This document shows, piece after piece, positions 1 through 8,952 of a DNA stretch of 30,675 nt. Under the pieces are notes generated by a model. That model saw nothing but the letters and a program-made list of their open reading frames with translations. It did not search any database and had not been told where the DNA came from. Position numbers and translations under genes: made by a program. How positions within the stretch are numbered: the stretch's first letter is position 1; each line of letters opens with the position of its first letter. The stretch is from Prorocentrum cordatum (taxonomy: Eukaryota > Sar > Dinophyceae > Prorocentrales > Prorocentraceae): contig CAUYUJ010006508.1 of NCBI GenBank assembly GCA_963575745.1, forward strand, positions 22,501 to 53,175, written 5' to 3'.

Positions 1-65
1 CTTCCTTGCCGCATTGGGATCACGAACAATCGGAGATTGTCATTCGAGGGTAGCGGTCGAAGCGC

Positions 66-2351
66 ATGGCCGAGCAGTTCGACGACGTCGACGGATTTTT
101 TGATGATGGTTACGAGCCCGACAGAGAGGAGGCTAACGCCTCTGTCGTGTGCGGCATCTGCGACGAGACGGGCTCGAAGGTTGAGGTCTGTCACGAGTAC
201 AAGGGGATGCTCCTGCACCCTGCCTGCTGGAACGGCGCGAGGGCGCACAACAACTGCATCAAGGGCGCGCCCGAGCACATCAAGGCCGAGATCATCGAAG
301 AGTTTCACAGTGATCGCGCCGCCTGGAAGAGGCGCATGTTGCCCTGGAAGAACCCATGCAAGCAGTCGCGGGACGCCGTTCGCAGTGAGACAGCGAAGAC
401 GTTCACGACGGGCAGCGAGCAGTCCTACCACGAGAGCGACCTGAGCATCGAAGACAATATGATCGTCAACCTCGTCGAGTTCCAGAGTTTCAAGGGCTTC
501 TGGCATCGCAAGACGGACATGGAGGCGGAGGTCGAGTTCAACCAGTTGCACAAGCTCCAGCAGGGAAAGCACGACTTGAAGGACCCCAAGGGCATCGTCG
601 TCGAGAAAAAGATCGCGTGCGAGGACATAAGCAGGCTTCGGAAGGAGAGAGGCACCACCGATAAGCAGTTCGTTAAGGAGAGTTCGGGTGTGACCGAGGC
701 CGAATACATGCTGCAGAAACGGAGGCGCATCGGTAAGAAGACGAACCCGAATGGCCCGAGCTCCTCGGCGTCGGCTCCGGTACCCCTGCAGACGCCTTCG
801 ACGCGGGCGTACTCTACCGAGCACTGGATGGTCCATGGGGATGGGGCGTCACTGTCATCGGCAGCTTCGATGACTGCAGAGACTCTGAAGCTGGGGAGAG
901 GGGCGCTCGGCTCGGCCACGTCAGGCAGTGATGGTGCGGCAGCGCCGTCTTCGGAGCATGGGAGGGCGCGCTCGTTATCAGGAGGTGCTGCGAAGCCCAA
1001 GCTGTTCAACCCGAAGCTGGCGATCAGCATCGACGACCAGACCAGGGAACGAACCATGCCCTCGGGCCCAGAGGTGGAGGCGATGGAGCCCATTATTTTC
1101 ATGGAGGCGAAGCGGCTCTGGGCCGCCATGGCCACACACGCCGTCAAAGGGGTCCTGGACCCCTCCCGCGGCTTCGTGAAGCAGCTCACCGTTGCCAGCC
1201 AGGCGGTGGGCCCAGACAAAGAGGGGGATTTGCACCAGCCGACTTCGCAGTTGATTAAGAAGCTCGAGGACTTGGCACGTGACCTCGAGAGCTACATCGA
1301 CAAGTGCGGGGAGCAGTGCTCGAAGGGGGACTTCGTCAAACACGTGGTGGTGATGGATGCGAGAATTACTGAGCTCGACGGCCAGAGGAAGCACGTGCAA
1401 TCGCAGCTGAGTGGCCTCAAGTACCTGCAGGAGAAGTCTGGCCACAACAAGTCGATCGCGTACATGAACCACTACAACAGGCGGACTAAGATCGGCAAGC
1501 GATTGGTAAAAGGAGGTTTCGGAAAGGAGTACGCCGACTCCATGAGTCGAACTATCTACGCCAGTCTTGGTGAAGATCAGCGGTTGTCTCTGACGCAGGC
1601 GGGAAAGGGATCTCCCAAGGGCAGGACGCTGAAGGAACTTCCATTTCAAGGCGTCGTCGAGGTGGACGCGGACTTCGACGGCGACAAGGTCGGCATCTGG
1701 ACGGACCCCAACTCAGAGACGCTCAAGGTGATCAAGAACTTCCTGGAGAAGAACAGCGCGGTCACCGAGAGCAAGATCAAGGTCCATCTGGAGCAGTTCG
1801 CGGGGAACTTGAAGTGGGTCGGTTGCTGCGGGCGCATGGCGTCCAACGTCGCAGAGGTTGACTTCGAGAAGCTCGGTGCCGACGTCTTCGAGCTGACCGC
1901 TGGGGGTCTGGTGCCGTGGATTTGCTCGGTGAAGTCGGACGTCCCGCGCGTCGGGCCATCGATGGTCCCCCTCGCGGGCTACGAGTGCGTCCTGGTTCCG
2001 CCGACGCCCAACATGCTGTATTTCGCACACTCCGTGGCACACGTGCTCGCACAAGGGGTCTCGTTGAAAGACATGCTGAAATTCTACGAAACGGAATCTG
2101 GCACCAACGCTATCATCCAGAATGGCTTTTTCTTCCAACCAGATGTCGGGCACGCAGTCCACGTGCCGTGCGGGTACAGCGTGCAGGTTCTCTACTACCC
2201 TCCCGAGCCCGTGCCCTCCACCAAGATTGACATCGGCCACGCGATGTTCATTCCGCTCCTGCACTCTGGCAGGTTCAAGGCCAGGGGTGTGGAGGAGGAG
2301 GAGGAGGAGGAGGAGGAGGAGGACAAGGAGGACAAGGAGGACGTGGAGTAG
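66..2351 (+). CDS. Hypothetical intronless protein, 761 aa, zinc-site N-terminus and poly-Glu tail
   Basis: I do not recognise a named family. The frame is open for 761 codons with strongly G/C-ending codons, as in dinoflagellate genes. An in-frame TAG at 51-53 precedes ATG66, which has G at +4, so this start is well supported. Residues 29-54 hold C29-x2-C32 and H51-x2-C54 (extra C42, H43, C64), which looks like a small zinc-binding fold such as a treble clef. Residues about 225-330 are Ser/Ala/Pro-rich and probably disordered. Residues about 390-480 are charged and helical. The last 220 residues are more globular; a stretch near residue 690 (FFQPDVGHAVHVPCGYSVQ) has the Gly-x-x-(V/I)-x-(V/I)-P-x-G pattern of cupin/JmjC strands, a weak resemblance only. 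The tail (about 742-761) is nearly all Glu/Asp/Lys and is encoded by a GAG microsatellite that runs on past the TAG stop. No neighbour suggests a pathway. Confidence 0.8.
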   Translation: MAEQFDDVDGFFDDGYEPDREEANASVVCGICDETGSKVEVCHEYKGMLLHPACWNGARAHNNCIKGAPEHIKAEIIEEFHSDRAAWKRRMLPWKNPCKQSRDAVRSETAKTFTTGSEQSYHESDLSIEDNMIVNLVEFQSFKGFWHRKTDMEAEVEFNQLHKLQQGKHDLKDPKGIVVEKKIACEDISRLRKERGTTDKQFVKESSGVTEAEYMLQKRRRIGKKTNPNGPSSSASAPVPLQTPSTRAYSTEHWMVHGDGASLSSAASMTAETLKLGRGALGSATSGSDGAAAPSSEHGRARSLSGGAAKPKLFNPKLAISIDDQTRERTMPSGPEVEAMEPIIFMEAKRLWAAMATHAVKGVLDPSRGFVKQLTVASQAVGPDKEGDLHQPTSQLIKKLEDLARDLESYIDKCGEQCSKGDFVKHVVVMDARITELDGQRKHVQSQLSGLKYLQEKSGHNKSIAYMNHYNRRTKIGKRLVKGGFGKEYADSMSRTIYASLGEDQRLSLTQAGKGSPKGRTLKELPFQGVVEVDADFDGDKVGIWTDPNSETLKVIKNFLEKNSAVTESKIKVHLEQFAGNLKWVGCCGRMASNVAEVDFEKLGADVFELTAGGLVPWICSVKSDVPRVGPSMVPLAGYECVLVPPTPNMLYFAHSVAHVLAQGVSLKDMLKFYETESGTNAIIQNGFFFQPDVGHAVHVPCGYSVQVLYYPPEPVPSTKIDIGHAMFIPLLHSGRFKARGVEEEEEEEEEEDKEDKEDVE

Positions 2352-2455
2352 AAGGAGGGGGATGATGGGGAGGGGGAGAGGGGAGGGGATAGGAGGAGGG
2401 GGAGACAGAGGAGGAGGCGTAAGGAAAAGGAGGAAACGGATGGGAGGAGATAGTA
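2289..2455 (+). repeat. GAG/GGA polypurine tract spanning the end of the first gene
   Basis: The first part is nearly pure (GAG)n and encodes the Glu-rich tail of the 761-aa protein. It continues past the stop at 2349-2351 as G/A-rich DNA with few pyrimidines. The purine strand is the coding strand. Confidence 0.9.
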
Positions 2456-3170
2456 TGCCCACATGTGGTGCATCGTATGCGTCCTCCTCCTCCGCCTGTC
2501 ACCCGTCCTCCCCGTCCACACTTTGCCGATGCCACTGCCTTTACCTCTTCCTACTGTTTCTCCTATCTGTCCCCCTGCATCCTCCTGCGCATCCTCCCTC
2601 CAGCTCCTCTCCTCAACTCCCCTGTGGGGCCTTGGGTCCTTCGGCGCTGCCCTGGCACGCGAGCGTTCCCCCCCTCGCCCCTGGAGGCCTTGGACACCGC
2701 GGTTGGCACGGCAGTGAAGAATTCCAACCAGGAGCATGCGCGCACCATGAACAGTGCTATGTGGAAGGAGCGTGCGGAGTCGCTCACCCGCTTCCATGCC
2801 CTCTGAGTCGGCCCATGTGAGGTCCCAGCGTGCGCACCAGAACGCTTAACACTGCACGTGCCACGGCACCAACCACACATACGCCTAGAACCACATCGTG
2901 CATAACATGTCACACGCCGTGTCACGTGCCACTCAATGCTCGGTAGTGCGTTCAAGTCTCGGCGGGATCGCTGGAGTTTCAAACGTCGGAGTGCCGATGA
3001 ACGTTATGTTGCTGCGGGGGATGAGATAAACGAAGCTCTCGAGCGGGCTTTCGGTGCCTGTTCCATTTTGTGTCGTGCCCTGGACTCCTCACAATCAGCC
3101 ATCGGCTGCCGCCATCTCCGCCGTCGCCTTTGTAGTCGGTGCACACCGCGGACATGTGTAGTTACAACGG
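2456..3170. other. No gene seen
   Basis: Mixed-sequence GC-rich DNA with a short CCTCCTCC stretch near 2480. Open frames here are short, overlap on both strands and start in different frames. I see no domain, RNA gene or repeat structure. Confidence 0.5.
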
Positions 3171-3174
3171 CATG

Positions 3175-3341
3175 GGGTGGGAGGAGGAGGGAGAGGGGGA
3201 GGGATGGGAGGGGGGGCGGAGGGGAAGGCAGAGAGGGAGGAGGAGGAGGAGGAGGAGGAGGAGGAGGAGGGGGGGGGTCAGGGGGAGGGGAAAGGGAGGA
3301 GGGAGAGGGAGGAGGAGGAGGAGGAGGCGAGGTACCCACCC
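3175..3341 (+). repeat. (GGA)n polypurine tract
   Basis: G/A-only or nearly so, with an uninterrupted GAGGAGG core at about 3237-3270 followed by a G run. Purines lie on the plus strand. Confidence 0.95.
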
Positions 3342-3535
3342 ATCCTCTCCGTCGCGAGCACGAGCGAGTGAGCAAACGTACACCGATGGCGATAACGTAG
3401 CGATAAGGCGGAGGTTGCAATATTAAAGATTGGCGAGGATGAGGAGGAAGGATAGGGCCGCAACGGTGACGGCGATGTTGAAACGGTTGATTCGTGTGGC
3501 GGTTATCGTGGCATGACTGATCATGGCGATGGCGG

Positions 3536-3607
3536 TCCCCCTCCCCCTCCCTCTCCCCCTCATCCTCCCCCTCCCTCTCCCCCTCCTCCTCCACCTCCCT
3601 CTCCCCA
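3536..3607 (-). repeat. Polypyrimidine tract in inverted orientation
   Basis: CCCCCTCCC/CTCTCCCC units. This is the only sizeable tract in the window whose purine strand is the minus strand. It is complementary in character to the purine tract 200-350 bp upstream, so the two could pair or mark an inversion. Confidence 0.85.
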
Positions 3608-4576
3608 TCCACAGTTACTCAATATGAATACTTCTCTCCCTTCCCCCCGAAGCTGATCAACACAGTGTCCCGACCCCCTCCGCGTGTTGTTTTTGTCACG
3701 CACATTGTCATGGTCCTTCTCCTACCCATCCTTCTCCTCATCATTCCCTCTCTCCTCTGCTCCGTGCCTGATTCCAGTTACATGTGACCATCGGTAGCCG
3801 ACCCGACAACTGCTAAACCAACCACCCACAACAACACGATACACCCGCAAATTTTAAGGTCCCACCCTCTAGTTCCCATCCATGAGCTTCAAGCTCAGGC
3901 CGTCGGCCTCACTTGCTGCGCACCAAAGGCCTCCACTTACTAGAGCGCGAACCTCGCGCCCAGAGCCGCCACCCATTCGCCATGGAGTGCGCGTGTGGAT
4001 ATAAAACACAGCGCAACACGCCACAACCCTGAGCCCACCTCTACGCGCCACGAACCAATATCTTTCGCCCTGGGGCGCGTGTGAAGAGCCCCGCGCCGAA
4101 ACTCTACGCTCCGCGAGACGAAACCTTCAGCCCCAGACTGCGGCGCACGGAATCGCAACACCAGCGCGCGTCGTGAGGCATATCCAGCATTGCGAGCGGG
4201 TCGCCACTGCATGATTTCATTCGCTGTGCCCTGGCGCGCCCGCGCTTCGCATTTCTGCGGGCGTGGTGCGCGCGAACGCTGGTGCATGTCAGGGCGCGCG
4301 CGCACGCTCTCGCGGCGCACTTCTTGGACCAAAGGGCGGTTTGCCCGAAAACCATTTTGCATTTTTTCCGCGTGGTCCAGGGGCCGTGTTTGTAAACCAT
4401 TCGATGTAATGCACCGATTCATCGTATCCCTGTGGCCGTGATTTGTGGAGTTCTGTTTCATTGACGGCAAGCATATCATGCATTGACCGCTGTAAGTTGG
4501 GGGAGAACATCCAAAAAACCACGGCTTCTAACAGAGGGTAAAACTTTAAACCACGACGTATAAATTTACGTTTTTA
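3608..4576. other. No gene seen
   Basis: Non-repetitive DNA, CG-dinucleotide-rich from 3940 to 4340 with several GCGCGC runs, then more AT-rich to 4576. A 179-codon open stretch on the minus strand (3940-4479) has no domain-like character. Confidence 0.5.
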
Positions 4577-4630
4577 CCATTGGGCCACATCTTACCTTTG
4601 ACCTTTGCCATTGGGCAGCATATTACCTTA
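4577..4630 (+). repeat. 31-bp direct repeat, two copies
   Basis: CCATTGGGCCACATCTTACC at 4577 recurs with a few changes 31 bp later at 4608. Too short and simple to assign further. Confidence 0.75.
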
Positions 4631-4659
4631 TCCTAGGAATGCACCACGACAGTGTCTAG

Positions 4660-4660
<1 letters not shown>

Positions 4661-4703
<43 letters not shown>

Positions 4704-4747
4704 GCACATGCACACGCACACGCACACGCACACGCACACGCACACAC
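4661..4747 (+). repeat. (CA)20 then CGCACA-type microsatellite
   Basis: Perfect CA dinucleotide repeat 4661-4700, passing into CGCACA/CACG hexamer units to 4747. Alternating purine-pyrimidine DNA of this kind can adopt Z-form. Confidence 0.97.
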
Positions 4748-4936
4748 TCTCTCAGGCGGTAGCAGCCCCGTGCGCGGCGACAACGTGGAGTGAGTCAGAG
4801 CTGCGGAGCGGGAGCGCGCGGCCGGGCCCTCGTGCGAGACCGCTCCGGACCACGCGCACGCGCACGCGTGACAGTGCAGTTGGGGAAGGGGGGGGGGCGG
4901 CAGCCCAGTCAAGCAATGGCGAATCGTCCTGGCTCG

Positions 4937-5117
4937 CCTGTAGCCCTACCAGACATTGTTCTGAGAACCTTTGGCGGTTCCCACGAAGTGTTCTTATTTA
5001 GAACTTTTCTGGCGGAGTCTGTCTTGTTTTACCAGATCGGGCTTATGTTCTAAGATCATCTGCTTTTGTTTTTAGAACATTTAAAGTTCTAAGAACATTT
5101 CGTGGCAGGACTATAGG
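4937..5117. mobile_element. MITE-like element, 181 bp, imperfect terminal inverted repeats
   Basis: The left end reads CCTGTAGCCCTACCA and the reverse complement of the right end reads CCTATAGTCCTGCCA. Similarity continues inward through TGTTCTGAGAAC against TGTTCTTAGAAC, giving inverted repeats of about 40 bp. The interior is AT-rich relative to its surroundings and carries further TTCTAAGAAC-like half-sites. A TA dinucleotide sits at each end (4941-4942 and 5112-5113), which would fit a TA target duplication, but no longer duplication is visible. No coding capacity, so movement would need an enzyme from elsewhere. Confidence 0.65.
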
Positions 5118-5482
5118 AATGCCGGGACGGTCGGTCCCTGCTCAACCGAGGGCGTGAGCTCGCTGCATCGACTGGCCGTCCTCTGCCAGCATCTCGTCAC
5201 GCGCGCGCGACGCCAGACACGGCCGTGCATCTCCACACCAAGGGCCGCGGCTCTCGGATCGTGATTCTTCTTCTTCATCCGACTCGTCCTCGTCTTATCC
5301 CCCAAGAGGGTGGCGCGAGAGCGCGAAGTTATTTGCGCGTCGCGCAGCGCGAAGCGCGAACGTAGCTTGCCATGCACATGACATAGCGTGCACACCGCGA
5401 CCAGCGTGATTCCAACCACCGCGAGTACAGCTTCAAGGCGCGACCACGACTTGGCGTGTTCGTCGGCCACGCTTGTACGAGC
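5111..5482 (-). CDS. Possible exon or gene fragment with one membrane helix
   Basis: A minus-strand open frame of about 124 codons without an ATG start; its usable initiation codon would be GTG, so it is better read as a possible exon preceded by an AG acceptor. Codons are mostly G/C-ending. The peptide has one clear hydrophobic helix (LEAVLAVVGITLVAVCTLC) followed by a basic stretch with three consecutive lysines, as in a type II or tail-proximal membrane protein. It ends at a TAG provided by the right terminal repeat of the adjacent MITE-like element, so if real it is truncated by that insertion. I cannot name a family and chance is a real alternative. Confidence 0.25.
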   Translation of the reverse strand, partial: ARTSVADEHAKSWSRLEAVLAVVGITLVAVCTLCHVHGKLRSRFALRDAQITSRSRATLLGDKTRTSRMKKKNHDPRAAALGVEMHGRVWRRARVTRCWQRTASRCSELTPSVEQGPTVPAFL

Positions 5483-5639
5483 CTACTTCGTGTGCAAGTC
5501 CCACGGTTCAAAAGAAGGGGCATGCCGAGTTTTTGTAGAGTCACACTTTCTCAGCAACGCCAGGTACGACGGCGGCTAGTGGCCCATGCGAAGCAGGATT
5601 GCCCTTGGGGATCCCGTCAAGACGAAGAGGGCTGCTCGC

Positions 5640-5825
5640 TGTCCGATCCCATCCGATCCCCACACTTTGACGACCCGAGCCGTCACGAATTGATCACACT
5701 CCTGGTGTGCAGGGGCCAGGCCCGATGCGAGATCCAGAACGGTCGGATCCGGAATCCGCGACGATTCTTGGGCGACCCGATCCGATCTCGCGATCCGATC
5801 CGATATCGGGATTCGATCCAGCCCA
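5640..5825. repeat. GATC/CGATCC-rich stretch
   Basis: About ten GATC sites in under 200 bp, many as GATCCGATC. It looks like a decayed short tandem repeat. No gene is seen from 5483 to 6013. Confidence 0.55.
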
Positions 5826-6013
5826 TGCCATGGTGAGCGTGCCTCCCAGGTTGCGCGCAGGGTTGCCGATTCACCCGCTCCCTTCGCCGCACTCTGGCCC
5901 GACAGAAGCAGGATGTTCCCGCGGAGCGCCTAACAAACGAGCCAAACTCGCGAACGCGGTCAGTGAGCAGCGCTCCGACCTTGCAGCGGACATGATGAGG
6001 GCAAAGCGTGGCA

Positions 6014-6379
6014 TAACCCAGGGAAGCCATCAAGAACTCCTTTCTGGTGAAATCATACCGCTTGCAGCATCTGGAGGTGCTATCCTGGCACCCTGAGGAG
6101 GAGAGGAGGAGGAGGAGGAGGAGGAGGAGGAGGAGAAGGAGGAGGAGGCGTACGAGAAGGAGGCTTTGGAGGAGGAGGAGGAGGAGGAGGAGGACAGGGA
6201 CGAGGAGGAGGAGGAGGAACAAGTATTATGTTTGCGTGGGCGGGGAAATGTTATGTTGTTTTGAGACTTGGTGCGGTGCTAGGTGATACCGCTCGGCTAA
6301 CTTCGCCCCGCGAATGTGTTATTTCTGTGCCGTTGCTAATGATAGCCCAGGGGGGGTTCTTAATGGCTTCCCTGGGGTA
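6014..6379. repeat. 25-bp inverted repeat arms enclosing a GGA tract
   Basis: 6014-6038 and 6355-6379 are inverted copies of one motif (core TTCTT-R-ATGGCTTCCCTGGG), with 3 mismatches in 25. The 316-bp interior contains the GGA tract at 6093-6222. It could be a small inverted-repeat element or two independent insertions of the same repeat. Confidence 0.6.
6093..6222 (+). repeat. (GGA)n polypurine tract
   Basis: GAGGAGGAGG runs with rare pyrimidine breaks (for example GGCGTACGAG). Purines are on the plus strand. Confidence 0.95.
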
Positions 6380-6384
6380 CTTAA

Positions 6385-6553
6385 CAGCAACCTTCAAGCA
6401 GTTTCGGAGCCCAACGCGGATCTTCTGGATCTGCGCGTGGGGCCCTCCAGTGGCGCGTTTTGCGCGCCAGGGGGAGGGGATCCCAGCACCGATCCGAGAG
6501 AGATGTGCGCGGACCTCAGAAAGATCATGGTGGCACAGTTCTGTTTGCTCTGT
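6385..6553. mobile_element. Diverged third member of the palindromic MITE family
   Basis: The right arm, read on the minus strand (AGAGCAAACAGAACTGTGCC, then CCGCGC, ATCTCT, GGATC), lines up with the minus-strand right arm of the element at 20794-21016. The left arm keeps ACGCGGATCTTCTGGATCTG and a GGGGCCC core. A GGCGCG/GCGCGCC pair brackets the centre. The left end is uncertain because another inverted repeat abuts it. Confidence 0.5.
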
Positions 6554-6727
6554 GCCAAGCGAGCGACTGCTGGCCCGCGCAGCCTATCTGCGACCACGTG
6601 CGATTCGGACACCCCCGCCGGGCATCGCCCGGCTGCGGACGTCCTTCGAGTTCCGAGACCCCGCCAGCGTTCCAGGCACCTGACCTGCAGGGGTAGGGTT
6701 CGCGCGTGACTGGTCCGCCAAGCACTT

Positions 6728-6789
6728 GGTATCGCTCGGACGTGTGCACTTTTTCTCAGCGGGGATGAGAAAGGAGCATCCTGGATCAT
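6728..6789 (+). repeat. Short dispersed repeat, copy 1
   Basis: Shares ATCGCTCGGACGTGT at its start and GGAGCATCCTGGATCAT at its end with 23281-23335, with a variable middle that forms a small hairpin (CTCAGCGGGGATGAG here). Function unknown. Confidence 0.7.
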
Positions 6790-7794
6790 CCTGCAAAAAA
6801 CCCACGCACGAAACCGATCAAAAGCACAGGGAATGGGCGTCCGAGCGATGGCCAGAGCAGCCAGGCGTTTTTCGGAGTGCGGCGCGTCGGGCCCGCGGTC
6901 GGGCGCGGCCGCGCTCCTCTCCGAGCGGGAGGTGGGCGCCGCGGGCGCTCGGCCCAGCCTGCGTGCGCCGCCGTGGAAGCATCGGCCTCTCGGCGGCCTG
7001 CCGGCTGCGCGCGGAGTGGTGCCTGCGTCTGTGCTCCTCCCTCGCGGAGGACCCCTGCAGATATACCTGGTGCTTCCAGAAAGAGGGGGGCTTCCCTCGC
7101 GGGTATGACCCCTGAGATCTCCGGGCCTCGCAGTAGGCTCGCATCGGGCGCTTCCTCTGGCTGTCCGGCCCCGGGGCCCCCTCAGCTCGATCCGGCTCGA
7201 AAAAACTGCAGCAGAGAGGGGTGGGGTCCGAGGCCCTGGTCGAGTGCTCACGGTGCTGATCTTGGAGCGACGTCGGGTCCCATGGACCGGGCGTTATGAG
7301 GGCGGGGGAGGAGGACATCACGGTCTGCTACCCTCGTGGGGTCTGGGGCCGCTTGTTCCTGGGCGTTCCCGAGCGGCGCGGGCGCAAACCGTTACGTTAC
7401 TGGTGGGGGGTCTCGGCCGATAACGGCCGTTGCCATCAGGAATGCAAGATCAGGCTCGTGGCGTTTGACGAAGCGAGTTGAACCCCTGGGGTCGACCAGC
7501 ATCGACGCTGCAATGCGTGACCGCTGGAACAGAATCACAGCCTGGAGCGGTTGGTGAAGATGTTGTGACGACAATAACTGGTTGGTGGTGTTCAAACGCT
7601 TATTGAACTCAAGCGAGCGATTGCTGGTTCGATGAAGGCTGGCCTGATATCGTATTCATAAAAAACACCAGCAGAGGGTCCATCATTCTCACGGCTACTT
7701 ATGCAAGCGCATTGCTGGCAACGAGTCGTCTGAAGGTGCCCTTCTCGCTTCGACATTTCGCCGTTCATCCGAGTGCTGCTTTCCTGAAGGAAAG
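6790..7794. other. No gene seen
   Basis: Very GC-rich to about 7400, then mixed. Both strands have long overlapping open frames up to 285 codons, but they are Arg/Pro/Ala/Gly-rich without domain features and are what GC-rich DNA yields by chance. Confidence 0.5.
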
Positions 7795-8073
7795 TTGCTC
7801 GGACTTCTGCTCACGAAAGGTGGACCAGGTAGATCAAGCTGCTCCGTCGGCTACATCAAAGGGGAACCAAATCCAGGTGCAGGCAATGAAATTGATACAG
7901 TAGATGCACGTTGCGAAGAAGGCAATGATTTGGCGAGATGGATCGACGTACGGCTACGTCGACGAATGTCTGGTCCACTGTTCTGCAGTCTGCCACAAGG
8001 GGGTCTTTTTGCGACGCGGTCGCTTCTGCCTCGGCCAATCACTTGTGACGTGCCTTGCGTGCCCGATTTGTGA
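7795..8073 (+). pseudogene. Possible tyrosine-recombinase-like fragment
   Basis: A 92-codon open frame beginning at a TTG, not an ATG. One segment (NDLARWIDVRLRRRMSGPLF followed by C and QGG) resembles the linker of phage/XerC-type integrases between the catalytic Lys hairpin and the HxxR box (typically L-x-x-W-L-x-V-R ... G-P-L-F). A preceding I-K-G-E-P could be a relic of the K-G-K-G-x-K hairpin. I find neither the first Arg region upstream nor HxLRH or the Tyr box downstream in any frame, so at best it is a decayed remnant or one exon. Similarity is by eye and may be chance. Confidence 0.25.
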
Positions 8074-8147
8074 CGACATCCAGCCCTCTCAGAGTCAATG
8101 CCGACCAGTTTACCTGAGACTTGCCAACAGCCACCACCCCATGATGA

Positions 8148-8226
8148 GGCGGAGGAGGAGGAGGAGGAGGAGGAGGAGGAGCATGATGAGGAGGAGGAGA
8201 AGGAGGAGGAGGAGGAGGAGGAGGAC
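8148..8226 (+). repeat. (GGA)n polypurine tract
   Basis: GAGGAGGAGG with a CATGATGAG break. Purines on the plus strand. Confidence 0.95.
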
Positions 8227-8689
8227 GTTCCACATCTTGGCGGCGCGCGAAAGGTGGCCGAGGGAAAAGGGAGGACTTCTTGGAAGACAGCTGCCTCTCA
8301 GAAGGTGCTGGCCGCTCCTTAAGATGCCAGGGGCGCGTCGCTTCTCAGGAGCATCCCTGCAGCGTCCGTGCAGCTTGGCAACCGCTTTTTAGCAGCAAAA
8401 GCAGTTTCGTAGAGGCGAGCCACCTGCCTCTTAGAATAACGAAAGGAGCAACATTTACGAAGCAAGCACGAGCTTCTTAAAAGGGGCGCCCGCGCCTGCC
8501 AAGAAGGGGGCTGCTTTTTGCAGCCTTCCTCTCCACCTACCCCCCTCTGCGCGTGGTCGATCAACAACCAGCAGCATGTGCACCAAAGCCAGCGCGGGAT
8601 CTCATTTTCAGAGGGCATGCCCGAGGCTGTTCAGAGCCCCCACCGACCAGGACTAGGTAGCCGCATGCGGCTTCTCGAGTGAGAAGACA
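8227..8689. other. No gene seen; one small hairpin
   Basis: Mixed sequence without a credible gene. At 8506-8528 there is a hairpin with stem GGCTGC/GCAGCC around a TTTTT loop, extended by two G-T wobbles and one G-C pair. Nothing ties it to an RNA gene. Confidence 0.45.
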
Positions 8690-8952
8690 GAGGATGAGGA
8701 CGAGGAGGAGGAGGATGAGGAGGAGGAGGAGAACAGGGGATGAGGAGGAGGAGGAGGAGGAGGAGGAGGAGGAGGAGGACAAGTACGAGGAGGAGGAGGA
8801 GGAGGAAGAGGAGGAGGAGGAGGAGGAGGAGGAGGGAGAGGAGGAGGAGGAGGAGGGGAAGGAGGAGGATGATGATGATCATGATGATGAGGAGGAGGAG
8901 GAGGAAAGGGGGAGGAGGAGAAGGAGGAGAAGGAGGAGGAGAAGGGGGACCA
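8690..8952 (+). repeat. (GGA)n polypurine tract with GAT breaks
   Basis: About 260 bp of GAGGAGG with a GATGATGATGATCATGATGATG segment at 8868-8890. This is the same pairing of GGA and GAT triplets seen on a large scale at 27-29 kb. Confidence 0.95.

Noticed and set aside
425-1219. 264-codon minus-strand frame inside the first gene
   Set aside because: Shadow of the plus-strand gene, whose codon bias and start context are much stronger.
5490-5515. CCCACGGTTCAAAAG, reminiscent of a tRNA T-arm
   Set aside because: No matching acceptor, D or anticodon arms could be folded around it.
6394-7251. 285-codon minus-strand frame
   Set aside because: Arg/Pro/Ala/Gly-rich, overlaps the decayed palindromic element and the dispersed repeat, and opposing frames of similar length exist.
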